From JBBBNV01 sp037137075 (GTDB lineage: Bacteria > Bacillota > Bacilli > Paenibacillales > NBRC-103111), in contig NZ_JBBBNV010000022.1 in assembly GCF_037137075.1 (NCBI RefSeq), positions 22,745 to 86,744 on the forward strand: a stretch of DNA of 64,000 nucleotides, in the 5' to 3' direction. The notes under the pieces were generated by a model. The model was given only the letters and a program-made list of their open reading frames with translations. It was not told where the DNA came from and did not search any database. Shown one piece after another: positions 9,235 to 18,793 of this stretch. The stretch's first letter is position 1. Every line of letters begins with the position of its first letter. A program made the translations under genes and the position numbers.

Positions 9235-10222
9235 GCTCTTCTTCTCCTTCAGAAACAATATCTGTTATTTGGACAGCCATTTTGCCCTTAGATGTTCCCG
9301 GACTTCCAATATACTTGAGCTTTTCTCCGATTTTGATTTGAATTCCCTCATCAACCGGCTTCTCAAGCGTAATCACATCGCCTGCAGTGAGACTCAAAAA
9401 TTCACGAATCGTGATTTGGGATGTTCCCAGTTCAGCAATGATTGGAAGCTTCGCCTTATTTACGCGCGTCTTCAGAATATCCACTTCTTCCGGAGCACGG
9501 TTTTTCTTCTGTGTCAGGAACTGGTGGTGTACGGACAGCCGCTGCATAATGGGCTCAATAACCACGTGCGGGATACAAAGGTTAATCATCCCCGTCGTAT
9601 CGCCAATCTTGGTAGTCAAGGATATCAGAGCGATCGTTTCATTAGGTGAAACTATCTGCATAAACTGCGGATTTGTTTCCAGAGCTTCCATCCGAGGAGT
9701 AAGCTCAATGACCGTTCTCCACGCTTCTTGAAGACTGTCAAACGCTTTGCTGAAAATTCGCTCCATCACAATGGTTTCAATTTCAGTTAAGGCGCTGATT
9801 TTGGTCGGTGTCGAGCCTGTTCCTCCAAGCATCCGGTCCAGCATGGCATAAGCGACGTTCGGGTGTACCTCTAGAACCATCCTTCCCTCCAAGGGCTCCG
9901 CTTCAAAAATGTTCAAAATCGTCATTTTCGGAATGGAGCGAATGAATTCATCGTAAGGAAGCTGTTCTACCTGTACCACATTTATTTGTACGAACGTTCT
10001 TAACTGAGCCGAAAAGTATGTAGTTAAGTACCTGGCGAAATTCTCATGAATTCGTGTCAAGCTGCGAATATGATCTTTAGAAAAGCGAACGGCACGCTTG
10101 AAATCGTAAGATCGTACCTTCTTCTGTGTGTCTTCCTTTTTAAGCTCCTCTGCATCCATCTCGCCTGAAGATAGGGCGGCTAACAAGGCGTCTATTTCAT
10201 TCTGAGAAAGTACATCTACCAT
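9224..10222 (-). CDS. fliM: FliM, flagellar motor switch protein
   Basis: A 332-residue C-ring protein. The N-terminal EIDALLAAL peptide binds CheY-P. The middle domain is CheC-like and the C-terminal SpoA domain (about 250-325) pairs with FliY. The GGXG-type motif (LGGTGS) in the middle domain, the contact to FliG, is present. A strong ribosome site (AAGGGGGTG) precedes the ATG at 10222. Confidence 0.96.
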   Translation of the reverse strand: MVDVLSQNEIDALLAALSSGEMDAEELKKEDTQKKVRSYDFKRAVRFSKDHIRSLTRIHENFARYLTTYFSAQLRTFVQINVVQVEQLPYDEFIRSIPKMTILNIFEAEPLEGRMVLEVHPNVAYAMLDRMLGGTGSTPTKISALTEIETIVMERIFSKAFDSLQEAWRTVIELTPRMEALETNPQFMQIVSPNETIALISLTTKIGDTTGMINLCIPHVVIEPIMQRLSVHHQFLTQKKNRAPEEVDILKTRVNKAKLPIIAELGTSQITIREFLSLTAGDVITLEKPVDEGIQIKIGEKLKYIGSPGTSKGKMAVQITDIVSEGEEEHDE

Positions 10223-10281
10223 TTACGTCACCCCCTTCAAGCATCATTGATACACTATTGATGAGTTTTAAAGAAGAAGCC

Positions 10282-10755
10282 TTAGTTAATGACAATGTTG
10301 GTAATATCAATTTGTGCGATTTTACCAGCAGAGAAAATACCGTTCAAATTGTTAATCAGCACCGCTTTTAAATTATCCTGGCCTTTTTTACCGCTGACCT
10401 GTTCAGCCGTCATATCAGCTAACGTCTGGATAATAATTGATTTCACCCGGAAATCCAGGTTTTCAAACTCTTCTTTTGCCTTTTTGTTTTCCAGCTCAAA
10501 AGCAAAGCTTACTTTTACAAACTGCTTGTTTGACAAATTGGTTAATATTTCCGGCATTTGCACCGTCAATTCCTTAACCTCAGCCGCGCTTTTCTTTGCC
10601 GGCGCTTTTACATTTGTCACCGAGCTGGCTGCCTCTGTAGCCGGATCCGCTGATTTGCGGTCCATGTAATCCCACAAGACAAAGCCCGCCAGGACGATAA
10701 GTGTAATTGCGATTAAGATCATGATTAACCATTGCAACATTTTGTTTTGCAGCAC
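10282..10755 (-). CDS. fliL: FliL, flagellar basal-body-associated protein
   Basis: A 157-residue single-pass membrane protein: an N-terminal helix (about 8-28) followed by an extracytoplasmic domain ending in IAQIDITNIVIN, typical of FliL. FliL rings surround the stator units and support motor output. The start is a GTG at 10755, eight bases after GGAGGA; an in-frame ATG five codons later lacks a ribosome site. It begins right at the end of swrD. Confidence 0.9.
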   Translation of the reverse strand: MLQNKMLQWLIMILIAITLIVLAGFVLWDYMDRKSADPATEAASSVTNVKAPAKKSAAEVKELTVQMPEILTNLSNKQFVKVSFAFELENKKAKEEFENLDFRVKSIIIQTLADMTAEQVSGKKGQDNLKAVLINNLNGIFSAGKIAQIDITNIVIN

Positions 10756-10756
10756 T

Positions 10757-10978
10757 TTAAGATTCCTCCGTCACAGTATACTTGGTCGCGACCCTGATGG
10801 CACTGATTTGCTGCATATATTTTTGAGTCAAGCTTACCACGTCAGAAACCTTTTCGCGAACAATTATTTTTTTTCCGGTGGTCAGTGTCAATAGTGTATC
10901 CGGTGTTGATTCGACCGTCTCAATCAAAAAAGCATTGAGAACGATCGTTTGGCCATTGAGCCGGGTTAGAGGAATCAT
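10757..10978 (-). CDS. swrD: SwrD (FlbD family), flagellar power/swarming protein
   Basis: A 73-residue FlbD-family protein recognised by the pattern MIPLTRLNGQ...LNAFLIETVESTPDTLLTLTTG. In B. subtilis the same gene (swrD, formerly ylzI) raises flagellar motor power and is needed for swarming. The ATG at 10978 follows GGGAGG; 12 extra upstream codons are open but non-homologous. It lies between flgE and fliL as in B. subtilis. Confidence 0.88.
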   Translation of the reverse strand: MIPLTRLNGQTIVLNAFLIETVESTPDTLLTLTTGKKIIVREKVSDVVSLTQKYMQQISAIRVATKYTVTEES

Positions 10979-11015
10979 AACCAGCCTCCCTGTGTGAAGC
11001 ATGTCATGAAGCATA

Positions 11016-11050
11016 TCGTAAGGGGGAGCTTCTATACTCCCGCCTTACGA
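11016..11050 (-). other. Intercistronic stem-loop between flgE and swrD
   Basis: An imperfect inverted repeat with arms TCGTAAGGGGGAG (11016-11028) and CTCCCGCCTTACGA (11037-11050) around an 8-base loop. There is no U-run after it on the minus strand, so it is not an intrinsic terminator. Such stems inside long operons can protect or mark RNA processing ends; that role is inference. Confidence 0.5.
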
Positions 11051-11065
11051 AGCAATGAAATTCGC

Positions 11066-11887
11066 TTAACGTTTTAAGTTGACAACTTCCTCAAGAATCG
11101 AGTCAGAGGTCGTAATGATGCGAGAGTTTGCTTGGAAACCGCGCTGGGCAACAATCATCTCCGTAAATTCGTTAGTCAAATCTACGTTGGACATCTCCAA
11201 TTGTCCGGAAATGATTGCGCCTGTGCCGAGAGTGGTATCATTCGCCTCAGTAATCTCATCCAGCGCCCCGTCAGGGTTCGCGTTTGGCGTTACCCGGTAC
11301 AGATTGCCGCCAACCTTCTCCAACCCGGAAGGGTTCGCGACCTTGGTAACACCGATATTAACACCGAGTCCGGCTGAAGTGCCGTCGGTGTTGACCGCAA
11401 TGATCTCCCCGTCTTTGGCAATGGTAAATGCAGTAACCTCTGTAGGATCAATCGTAATGGTTCCACCTCCGGACGCCAAAACAAACATACCGTCCGCATT
11501 AACCAGCTGATTTTCCGCATCAAGGTAGAAGTTTCCTGAGCGGGTCAAGTAGGTTTGCTCCCCATCCGGGCTTACTGCAAAAAATCCGTCTCCGTCCACG
11601 CGAAGGTCAAGAACACGGTTTGTCGTTTGCGCGCTGCCTTGAGTCTGAAGCGTATCAATGGCCGCCATTGAAACCCCAAGTCCGACCTGCATTGCGTTTG
11701 AACCGCCTGACGTTCCTGCTTCAGGTGCAGTTACACCCGAAATAGTCTGGCTCATAATGTCTTTAAACATAACACGTCCTGCTTTGAAGCCTGCAGTGTT
11801 GACGTTAGCAATGTTATTACCGATAACATCAAGCTTAGTTTGGAAACCTCTCATACCGGAAACGCCGGAGTAGAGTGAACGCAGCAT
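11066..11887 (-). CDS. flgE: FlgE-type flagellar hook protein (short, FlgG-like)
   Basis: A 273-residue hook/rod family protein. It has the N-terminal LRSLYSGVSGM...DVIGNNIANVNTAG heptad region, a central FlgE/F/G domain, and the C-terminal FTEMIVAQRGFQANSRIITTSD helix; both ends form the inner coiled core of the axial structure. The length and operon position (after flgD, before swrD) match B. subtilis FlgE, which is often annotated as FlgG because it lacks the large outer hook domains. The ATG at 11887 is behind GAGGAGG; a 50-residue upstream extension of the frame is not hook-like. Confidence 0.9.
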   Translation of the reverse strand: MLRSLYSGVSGMRGFQTKLDVIGNNIANVNTAGFKAGRVMFKDIMSQTISGVTAPEAGTSGGSNAMQVGLGVSMAAIDTLQTQGSAQTTNRVLDLRVDGDGFFAVSPDGEQTYLTRSGNFYLDAENQLVNADGMFVLASGGGTITIDPTEVTAFTIAKDGEIIAVNTDGTSAGLGVNIGVTKVANPSGLEKVGGNLYRVTPNANPDGALDEITEANDTTLGTGAIISGQLEMSNVDLTNEFTEMIVAQRGFQANSRIITTSDSILEEVVNLKR

Positions 11888-11996
11888 GGATAAATGCCTC
11901 CTCAACATGATTCGTATGGATTGCAAGCGGAGCTGCTTCAATCGTTCCGCAACACTCCAGGGCTTCTTCCTCAGGCCGGCCCGTTTGCTTGCAAAT

Positions 11997-12377
11997 TCAA
12001 GACACAATAACAGCACTGTCAATTTGCGTAAATACATTATCCTTCATAGCTGTGCTATCCATGGCCGTAACGATCGTCTTATTTTTCACGCTCACAATCA
12101 AAGCCATCCCGTTCATAATGACTAGTGAGTCCTTGGCTCCTTTGGAGGCTGCTTTTTCTACAGCGTTTTGAATTTTCGCCATTTGCTCAGGCTTTATTTC
12201 AATTCCACGCTGCTGAAGGCGCTGCTCCGCATGATGACTCAGCTTAAGGACCTGCTCATTGAGAACTTGCTTAAACGATTTGGCATCGTTTCCCGGCGCA
12301 ACCTGATCATGTGTGGTTCTATGACCTGCTGCAATTGCTGCGGGAAACAGGCGAGCTGCGGTCAGGCGGTCCGTCAT
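11997..12377 (-). CDS. Flagellar operon protein, TIGR02530-type
   Basis: A 126-residue protein of the small family found between flgD and flgE in Firmicute flagellar operons. Recognisable features are LSHHAEQRLQQRGIEI near the middle and the C-terminal DSLVIMNGMALIVSVKNKTIVTA strand region. Its function is not established; location suggests a role in hook assembly or its control. The ATG overlaps the flgD stop by four bases, so it is translationally coupled. Confidence 0.8.
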   Translation of the reverse strand: MTDRLTAARLFPAAIAAGHRTTHDQVAPGNDAKSFKQVLNEQVLKLSHHAEQRLQQRGIEIKPEQMAKIQNAVEKAASKGAKDSLVIMNGMALIVSVKNKTIVTAMDSTAMKDNVFTQIDSAVIVS

Positions 12378-12829
12378 TCGGATTCCTCTGCGGCCGAAAT
12401 TTTCTTAATTTGGTCGAGAGGAACTTCAACTCCTTCCGCTACAGCATATTGGATTCCTTCCTTATAGACGATGGATTCAACAATTCCGGTTTCCGCTGTA
12501 ATGTTCCCATCATCATCCTTCAATTCCCAATCGATGGATTTTCCGATGAGGTCGGAGGCCATACCGAGACTTTGGCGAAGCGACTTCATTTCGCTGGCCA
12601 TATTGCTTAGCTGTTCTACGGATGTGAACTGGGCCATCTGGGCGATAAATTCCTTATCCTGCAGCGGCTGGGTCGGATCCTGATTTTGCAGCTGGACCAT
12701 CAATATCTTAAGGAATTGGTCCTTCCCCATCGTATCGTTGGAATTGGAGTATGGCTTTGTTTTGTCATAGTACGTGCCATGAAATAGTCCTGTCGTCGGT
12801 GAAGACAACGGTGAGGATGAAGTCGACAT
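12374..12829 (-). CDS. flgD: FlgD, flagellar hook cap/scaffold protein
   Basis: A 151-residue FlgD. The conserved N-terminal part MGKDQFLKILMVQLQNQDP and FIAQMAQFTSVEQL is complete; the C-terminal beta domains of enterobacterial FlgD are absent, as in Bacillus. FlgD caps the growing hook and lets FlgE subunits polymerise. The ATG at 12829 has a near-perfect GGAGGTG site. Confidence 0.93.
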   Translation of the reverse strand: MSTSSSPLSSPTTGLFHGTYYDKTKPYSNSNDTMGKDQFLKILMVQLQNQDPTQPLQDKEFIAQMAQFTSVEQLSNMASEMKSLRQSLGMASDLIGKSIDWELKDDDGNITAETGIVESIVYKEGIQYAVAEGVEVPLDQIKKISAAEESE

Positions 12830-12873
12830 GTTTTCACCTCCATACAATAAAATGGGCAGTTACCGCAAACACA

Positions 12874-14214
12874 CTATGCAGAAACATCAATAGTTCCGCC
12901 GGACAGCTCTTTTTTCATTTGAGCAGCCTGTTCGTTCGAGATGGCTTCCATCTCATCCTGAATGCTTCCATCACTCTTCTTGGCCGTTTTGGAGCCCGAT
13001 TGGTTACCAAATTGCTGCTGGCGCTGCTCTTGGAACATTCCTGAAGACATTCCGCCTTGAGTGACTTCCAACTTGTCGACTTGAAGTCCTAGGTTTTGCA
13101 GGTTTGCGCGCAGCTGAGCAAGCTGGCTCTCAATCATTTCCTTGCCATGCACAGTATCTGCGGCAAAGTGTGCGATAAGCTGTCCGTTCTGAAGCGTCAG
13201 CTTGATATCGACCTGTCCGAGGGTCTCAGGATGAAGCGTGATTTTGGCTTGTGTCCAGTCGCCTTCCTTAGCAATACGAATATTGCGAAGCATAAGCTCG
13301 CTCATTTCCTCTGCAAAGGCTTGTGCATGAACCAAATGAGGCATAGCACGGACCTGCTCGTTTTGGCTGCGCAAGCTGTCAACGGTCTGGCTCGTTATCC
13401 CGGTGGCCGTCCCTGAATCCAGAGCGGAATCAACGGCAATCTCATGGTTTGGCATAGACGAAGAGTCCTTCGGGCCATTCAGTAAATCAAGCTGGAACGG
13501 CATAACCGATCTCGATGCTAGATGATTGAGACTGGATTTGGCTTGTAACGCCGAGTTCATTTGTGACACAAAAGCTGCGGAGCCGGCAAGCTTCGAATCT
13601 GTCTGACTGCTTGAAGCTTGTTCCACTGCAGGCACATGCAGTTCCAGCTTTTTCTCCATGATCGGCTGCATCATTTCCTTAAAGGCTTGTGCAAGCTGCT
13701 GTAAACCAGGATGGTTCGGCTGCTGCTGTACAGTCTGCACAAACTGACCCAGCAATTGCTTCCATTGTCCGGCACGGTCTGATGCCGCCTCAAGCGTATC
13801 GTTTTCACTCCATCCGCTGATTTGGTTCATTGCTGTCAGCTGTTCCTCTGTCAGTTGTGTATCATCCGACATAATAAACAACAGCTGTTGAAGCTGTGCA
13901 AACCAATCTTGAAGCTCCGGCTGGTTCAACAAGTCATTTAATTCATCCTGATCGCCTTCCAGCCACTTCGCCAGCTGATCTGCAATTTGCTCCAGGCCAG
14001 CCTCCTGGCCTTGCGGCGCATTTCCGCTTAACTGCAAGGTAAGCAGCTGCAGTGTCGCGGATAGTCCGGCTGCTTGTTCTTCAGCAGATGCTCCGGTTAG
14101 CCGCTGGTCCAGTACGTTGGAAAATAGAGCCGTTCCGCCTTCCTTCGCTTGCTTTGTGGAAGCTACCTGTCCGCCGGTCCCTGCAACTGTTGCTGAACTA
14201 ACCATTACGTCCAT
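12874..14214 (-). CDS. fliK: FliK, hook-length control protein
   Basis: A 446-residue protein. The N-terminal two thirds are glutamine-rich and poorly conserved, as expected for the ruler part. The C-terminal Flg_hook domain (about 310-400) carries the hallmark ITLHPETLGQVDIKLTLQNG. FliK measures hook length and triggers the FlhB switch. A perfect AAAGGAGGTG site precedes the ATG at 14214; an in-frame GTG three codons upstream lies too close to that site. Confidence 0.9.
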   Translation of the reverse strand: MDVMVSSATVAGTGGQVASTKQAKEGGTALFSNVLDQRLTGASAEEQAAGLSATLQLLTLQLSGNAPQGQEAGLEQIADQLAKWLEGDQDELNDLLNQPELQDWFAQLQQLLFIMSDDTQLTEEQLTAMNQISGWSENDTLEAASDRAGQWKQLLGQFVQTVQQQPNHPGLQQLAQAFKEMMQPIMEKKLELHVPAVEQASSSQTDSKLAGSAAFVSQMNSALQAKSSLNHLASRSVMPFQLDLLNGPKDSSSMPNHEIAVDSALDSGTATGITSQTVDSLRSQNEQVRAMPHLVHAQAFAEEMSELMLRNIRIAKEGDWTQAKITLHPETLGQVDIKLTLQNGQLIAHFAADTVHGKEMIESQLAQLRANLQNLGLQVDKLEVTQGGMSSGMFQEQRQQQFGNQSGSKTAKKSDGSIQDEMEAISNEQAAQMKKELSGGTIDVSA

Positions 14215-14251
14215 ATTTTTCACCTCCTTTCAGTTGCGAATCACCTGCCTG

Positions 14252-15157
14252 CTATTCTCCCAGCTTGGTTGCCAAAACGGCGGCAACATCTTTGTTCGCA
14301 TCAGCGATAGCGGCCAAAAGCTGTCCTCGTGCGGTATTATCCATGGCATGTAAAATACTCAGGACTTTAGGCTGGTTTGCCGTATTCATTGCAATGAGAA
14401 TGGCGGCTGCACTTTTGGCATTCATGCCGGAAAAGGTTTGTCCCAAATCGGTTGCAGACATTTTGTCCGCCGTCTTCGTATCGATACCGTTAATAGCCAA
14501 TCGCTCCTGAAGAGCAGCGATTTCCCGATCCTTGACCGGAACGATGTCCTTCATCAGGATGGAAGCTTCAGCCGCTTTCTTGGCATCCATCTTCTCCAAA
14601 ATTTTAACCCGTTCATCCGGCTTCATCTCACTGAGAACAAGCACCTGCTCTTTCAAGGTCAGGTTCTCTATGATTGGAGCTGATTTACTTGGAGTCATCT
14701 TGGCATAAACCGATGCAAGCGCCTGAACCTGCTTGGTATACTCTTCTTCCGTTTGGATTTTCGTCTTGAGACGCTCCTCCAAATCAGCCACTTGCTTCAT
14801 CAAATCTGCAATCGTCTGATCCTTTTGCTTCACTTGAACGTCCAGGTCAGCCAGACTTGATTCCTGCTCCGCCGTCTTGGCCTTCAAATCAGCCATTTCC
14901 TGGGCAGAGCTCGCGGCTTTTCCCATACTCCCTTTATCTGTAGTGACCGCCGGTGTTTCAGAAACCGGATCCGGAACGATTTTCTCCAGAAAAGGAATTT
15001 GATTTCCAATCTTCAGCATGCTTCCCTTGATGTCATAATCAAACAAGGACAGCAGGACGCCAAGTAAAATCGTAACAAAAACCAGGGGGATGAGAAATAA
15101 ATAAAGCAATCTCTCAAACGTACCGTAGCCTGTTCGCTCGACATCAGATCCAGCCAT
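14252..15157 (-). CDS. YlxF/MotE-like coiled-coil protein
   Basis: A 301-residue protein with one N-terminal membrane helix (about 17-41), a coiled coil (about 90-150) and a C-terminal helical domain resembling the MgtE N-terminal/MotE fold (KMTPSKSAPIIENL, LSEMKPDERVKILEKMD). It matches B. subtilis YlxF, encoded in the same place between fliJ and fliK. MotE relatives act as chaperones for the stator protein MotC in other bacteria; the role here is inferred. AAGGAGG precedes the ATG. Confidence 0.78.
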   Translation of the reverse strand: MAGSDVERTGYGTFERLLYLFLIPLVFVTILLGVLLSLFDYDIKGSMLKIGNQIPFLEKIVPDPVSETPAVTTDKGSMGKAASSAQEMADLKAKTAEQESSLADLDVQVKQKDQTIADLMKQVADLEERLKTKIQTEEEYTKQVQALASVYAKMTPSKSAPIIENLTLKEQVLVLSEMKPDERVKILEKMDAKKAAEASILMKDIVPVKDREIAALQERLAINGIDTKTADKMSATDLGQTFSGMNAKSAAAILIAMNTANQPKVLSILHAMDNTARGQLLAAIADANKDVAAVLATKLGE

Positions 15158-15180
15158 GACGCCCCCTCCTTTCCAAGCTA

Positions 15181-15621
15181 CTACATAATGTGTGAGTGAC
15201 GAACCGTAGCGATTTCATCAAGTTCTTCCTGTTCTTGTTTGCGAATTTTGCCAACAAAGCTTTCGTAAGCCCGTTCCTTGGCTTTATTCCATACCTTTTC
15301 CTGCAGCATCTTTTCCGACAAAAATACTTGCTTCTGTGAGACTTCGTTTTGTGCGCGATGTACCTCCTGACGCTTTTGTTGAATGCGATGGTCCAAATGC
15401 TGCATGTAATGCTGCGCTGCTATCATTTCGGAGATGGTTGCCTTGCGCTCCGCCGTCCCCAGCATACGTTCGTGCGTGCTGGTTTTCTCGGCCTGCAATC
15501 CTTGAAGTGAACTTTCTTCCTCATTTAGCTTGCCGATCGCTTTGGAAAGCATCCACTCGGCCTGGCTTTTCTCGTTAGCCTTCAAATCCACCAGCTTTTG
15601 AAAGGAATACTTGAATTTCAT
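15181..15621 (-). CDS. fliJ: FliJ, flagellar export chaperone
   Basis: A 146-residue, almost fully alpha-helical coiled-coil protein with the FliJ N-terminus KYSFQKLVDLKANEK. FliJ sits in the middle of the FliI hexamer, like the gamma subunit of F-ATPase, and links FliI to FlhA. It begins four bases after fliI ends. Confidence 0.92.
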   Translation of the reverse strand: MKFKYSFQKLVDLKANEKSQAEWMLSKAIGKLNEEESSLQGLQAEKTSTHERMLGTAERKATISEMIAAQHYMQHLDHRIQQKRQEVHRAQNEVSQKQVFLSEKMLQEKVWNKAKERAYESFVGKIRKQEQEELDEIATVRHSHIM

Positions 15622-15625
15622 TCAC

Positions 15626-16948
15626 TCAGCTCCTGTAAAATTGATGCATTAATTGGTCCATCGCCTCTGAATGAGATACCTTCTCGTGCACTGCTTGCCT
15701 TGTAAAATCATTAATTGTGTGGATGTAATCCATCGCCAAATCAATTTCATTGTTAGAACCGCGCTGGTACGCCCCAATATTAATTAAGTCTTCCGAATCT
15801 TTATAAATGGACAACAACCGTTTTAAATTATTGGCTGCCGTCATTTGCTCCGGCGAAGTAATCTCTTTCATGACCCGGCTTACACTCGCCAGCACGTTAA
15901 TCGCCGGAAAATGGCCTTTATTGGCGATACTGCGGTCAAGCACAATGTGCCCGTCAAGTATCCCCCGCACCGCATCGGCAATGGGCTCATTCATATCATC
16001 ACCGTCCACAAGCACCGTGTAGAATGCGGTAATCGAGCCTTTGGGACCCGTCCCTGAGCGCTCCAGCAGCTTAGGAAGCATTGCAAAAACCGACGGCGTA
16101 TAGCCCCGTGTTGCAGGCGGCTCGCCTACAGCTAGTCCAACCTCACGCTGTGCCATGGCGTAACGGGTAACCGAGTCCATCATGAGCATAACGTTTAATC
16201 CGCGGTCGCGAAAATATTCTGCGATAGAGGTTGCGATTTGAGCCCCTTTAATACGAATCAGCGCCGGCTGGTCAGAAGTAGCGACAATGACAACCGAGCG
16301 GGCAAGTCCTTCAGGACCCAAATCCCGTTCAATGAAGTCTAGCACTTCCCGGCCGCGTTCGCCTATGAGCGCAATCACATTGACATCCGCCGATGTGTTG
16401 CGGGCTATCATGCCGAGCAGTGTACTTTTCCCGACACCGGAGCCTGCAAAGATACCGACACGCTGCCCTTTGCCTATTGTCAGCAGTCCGTCAATGCACC
16501 GTACGCCAACGCTAATCGGCTCAAGCACGCGCGGTCTCATTAACGGGTTCGCCGGTGTGTTGTGGGTGGAATATTGCGCCATCCGTGCGGGCAGGAACGT
16601 CCCGTCCAGCGGTTGTCCCAGACCGTCCAGCACTTTACCCAGAAGCTCGTGTCCGACTTGAATCGTCAGGGGCTTTCCGGTGCCGACAACGTCGCACCCA
16701 GGACCAATTGATTGAAGCTCCCCAAGCGGCATCAGAATAACCTTATTGTTGCGAAAGCCCACCACCTCGGCTTTAAGCGGCACATCCGACTTCATCGGAT
16801 AAATGTAGCAAACATCGCCTATGCTGGCATCAGGACCTTCGGATTCAACGGTTAAACCAATAACCTGCGTCACTTTTCCATTGACCCGCACCGGGTCAAT
16901 ATGCTGTAAATAATCCATGTATCTCGCAAAGTTGAGCGCTTTACTCAT
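15626..16948 (-). CDS. fliI: FliI, flagellum-specific export ATPase
   Basis: A 440-residue F1-beta-like ATPase with Walker A GSGVGKST at 169-176, the following LIGERGREV segment, and Walker B MLMMDSVTR. It energises unfolding and delivery of export substrates with FliH and FliJ. The ribosome site GAGGAAGG lies in the last codons of fliH, implying coupling. Confidence 0.96.
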   Translation of the reverse strand: MSKALNFARYMDYLQHIDPVRVNGKVTQVIGLTVESEGPDASIGDVCYIYPMKSDVPLKAEVVGFRNNKVILMPLGELQSIGPGCDVVGTGKPLTIQVGHELLGKVLDGLGQPLDGTFLPARMAQYSTHNTPANPLMRPRVLEPISVGVRCIDGLLTIGKGQRVGIFAGSGVGKSTLLGMIARNTSADVNVIALIGERGREVLDFIERDLGPEGLARSVVIVATSDQPALIRIKGAQIATSIAEYFRDRGLNVMLMMDSVTRYAMAQREVGLAVGEPPATRGYTPSVFAMLPKLLERSGTGPKGSITAFYTVLVDGDDMNEPIADAVRGILDGHIVLDRSIANKGHFPAINVLASVSRVMKEITSPEQMTAANNLKRLLSIYKDSEDLINIGAYQRGSNNEIDLAMDYIHTINDFTRQAVHEKVSHSEAMDQLMHQFYRS

Positions 16949-16951
16949 TGG

Positions 16952-17773
16952 TTAGCCTTCCTCACTTTGTGCAGCGATTTGCTGTAGTGCCTTTTTGATT
17001 TCATTGAGCTGTGTGTCCACTCTGGCGTCAATGCTGCCAAAAGAAGAACGTACAACGCAGCCGAAATCCCGAACTGTCGCATCCGGAATAATTTGCAGCT
17101 CGGCTTGAGAATCAATGGAAAGCTGCAGCTCATCCCTTGCATTTTGAATAAAGCTGTAGTTGGACGGAGCGACACACAAAGTGATGATTCCTTGTTCTCG
17201 GCGCCGCTGCAGCGTGCGTTGGACGAGCTCGATGATCCAGCCTTTTTCGATAGAAAGCTGGTGTCCAATCACCTTCTCAGCAATCGAGCAGCTTAGCTCA
17301 ATCAAGAAGGGCTCGGATTCCTGAATGACTTGCTGCTTGGTCAATGCTGCCTGCTCAACGATTTGCTTGGCCTCATCCAGCATCGTCTGATAACTCGCCA
17401 ATACCTCCTGCCGGGCCTGCTCTTCGCCTTCCTGGTAGCCTTGCTCGTAGCCTGAGAGACGGGCGTGTTCCTGGGTTTGTTCATCCAGCTCACGCTTTTC
17501 ATTCCACCAAGCCTCAATCTCTTCCTGGGCTTGCAGCTTCATCTGCTGTGCTTCATCAAAAGCGGAGCGAACGGTTTCCTCTGCTAATGCTTCGGCATCA
17601 CGGAGCATTTCTTCTTTCGTTTTTTTCGCTTCCTTCAGTTCTTCCTCAATGGCCCTTTTGAGCTCCGAAACATCTTCTTCAACCGCTTCGTTTTTCATTT
17701 GAAGCTGCTTGACAAGAATTTCCTTGGAATCCCCCAGAACTTGGTAGTAGTTGGATTTAATGACATTAGACAA
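16952..17773 (-). CDS. fliH: FliH, negative regulator of FliI
   Basis: A 273-residue, glutamate- and glutamine-rich coiled-coil protein with the C-terminal V-ATPase E-like domain (CSIAEKVIGHQLSI...DCVV-type ending). FliH dimers bind FliI and anchor it to the C-ring. The best start is a TTG at 17773 (giving SNVIKSNYYQ, typical of Paenibacillus FliH), nine bases after GGAGGAG; it overlaps the fliG end by eight bases. Upstream GTG/ATG codons lie too near the ribosome site. Confidence 0.88.
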   Translation of the reverse strand: MSNVIKSNYYQVLGDSKEILVKQLQMKNEAVEEDVSELKRAIEEELKEAKKTKEEMLRDAEALAEETVRSAFDEAQQMKLQAQEEIEAWWNEKRELDEQTQEHARLSGYEQGYQEGEEQARQEVLASYQTMLDEAKQIVEQAALTKQQVIQESEPFLIELSCSIAEKVIGHQLSIEKGWIIELVQRTLQRRREQGIITLCVAPSNYSFIQNARDELQLSIDSQAELQIIPDATVRDFGCVVRSSFGSIDARVDTQLNEIKKALQQIAAQSEEG

Positions 17774-18782
17774 TAATATCATCTCCTCCGCCACGAGCAA
17801 TGATGATTTCACCTGACTCTTCTAAGCGGCGTATCGTAGACACAATCCGGGTTTGTGCTTCTTCAACATCACGAAGCCGCACAGGCCCCATGTATTCCAT
17901 TTCTTCCTTGAACGTTTCGGCCATCCGCTTGGACATGTTCCGGAAAATGGTTTCACGCACTTCCTCGCTGGCCACTTTAAGCGCGAGCTGCAGGTCGGCA
18001 TTTTCAATATCCCGGATAATCCTCTGAATCGACCGGTTGTCGATATTCACGATATCCTCGAAGACAAACATACGTTTCTTGATTTCTTCCGCCAGCTCCG
18101 GATCTTGAATTTCCAAGGAATCCAGAATGGTACGCTCGGTTCCGCGGTCTACCCCGTTCAAAATTTGAACGATAGCTTCAATACCGCCGGCTGTCGTGTA
18201 ATCTTGTGTAACTGTAGAGGACAGCTTCTGCTCCAACACACGTTCCACCTGATTGATAACTTCCGGAGAAGTGCTGTCCATCAGCGCGATCCGCTTCGCC
18301 ACATCCGCCTGCTTGTCCTGCGGCAGCGAAGACAGAATAATGGATGATTGATCCGGCTGCAAATAAGATAAAATCAATGCAATGGTTTGCGGATTCTCAT
18401 TTTGAATAAAGTTCAAAATTTGTGCCGGATCCGCTTTTCTCGCAAAATCGAATGGTCTTACCTGCAGCGTTGCTGTCAGACGGTTAATAATATCGATGGC
18501 CTTCTGAGAGCCTAGCGCCTTCTCCAAAATTTCCTTCGCGTATTGAATACCGCCTTGCGAAATAAATTCTTGCGCCAAACAAATTTGATGGAATTCGGAT
18601 AAAATGGATTCCTTCTCGGACGTATCTACTTTTCGCACACTTGCAATTTCCAGCGTCAGCTGTTCAATTTCTTCCTCACGCAAGTGTTTAAAAATTTGCG
18701 CAGAAACCTCAGGACCCAAGCTGATAAGAAGAATCGCTGCTTTTTGTCGGCCAGTCAGACCTTGCTGCATCATTTTCGCCAC
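17766..18782 (-). CDS. fliG: FliG, flagellar rotor/switch protein
   Basis: A 338-residue FliG with all three domains: N-terminal FliF-binding part (GRQKAAILLISLGPEVSAQI), the middle domain with the EHPQ-equivalent ENPQTIALILSYL, and the C-terminal torque domain with charged MFVFEDI...IQRIIRDI. It is the contact point with stators. The start is a GTG at 18782 behind AGAGGTG. Confidence 0.95.
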   Translation of the reverse strand: MAKMMQQGLTGRQKAAILLISLGPEVSAQIFKHLREEEIEQLTLEIASVRKVDTSEKESILSEFHQICLAQEFISQGGIQYAKEILEKALGSQKAIDIINRLTATLQVRPFDFARKADPAQILNFIQNENPQTIALILSYLQPDQSSIILSSLPQDKQADVAKRIALMDSTSPEVINQVERVLEQKLSSTVTQDYTTAGGIEAIVQILNGVDRGTERTILDSLEIQDPELAEEIKKRMFVFEDIVNIDNRSIQRIIRDIENADLQLALKVASEEVRETIFRNMSKRMAETFKEEMEYMGPVRLRDVEEAQTRIVSTIRRLEESGEIIIARGGGDDIIV

Positions 18783-18793
18783 GCATCACACCT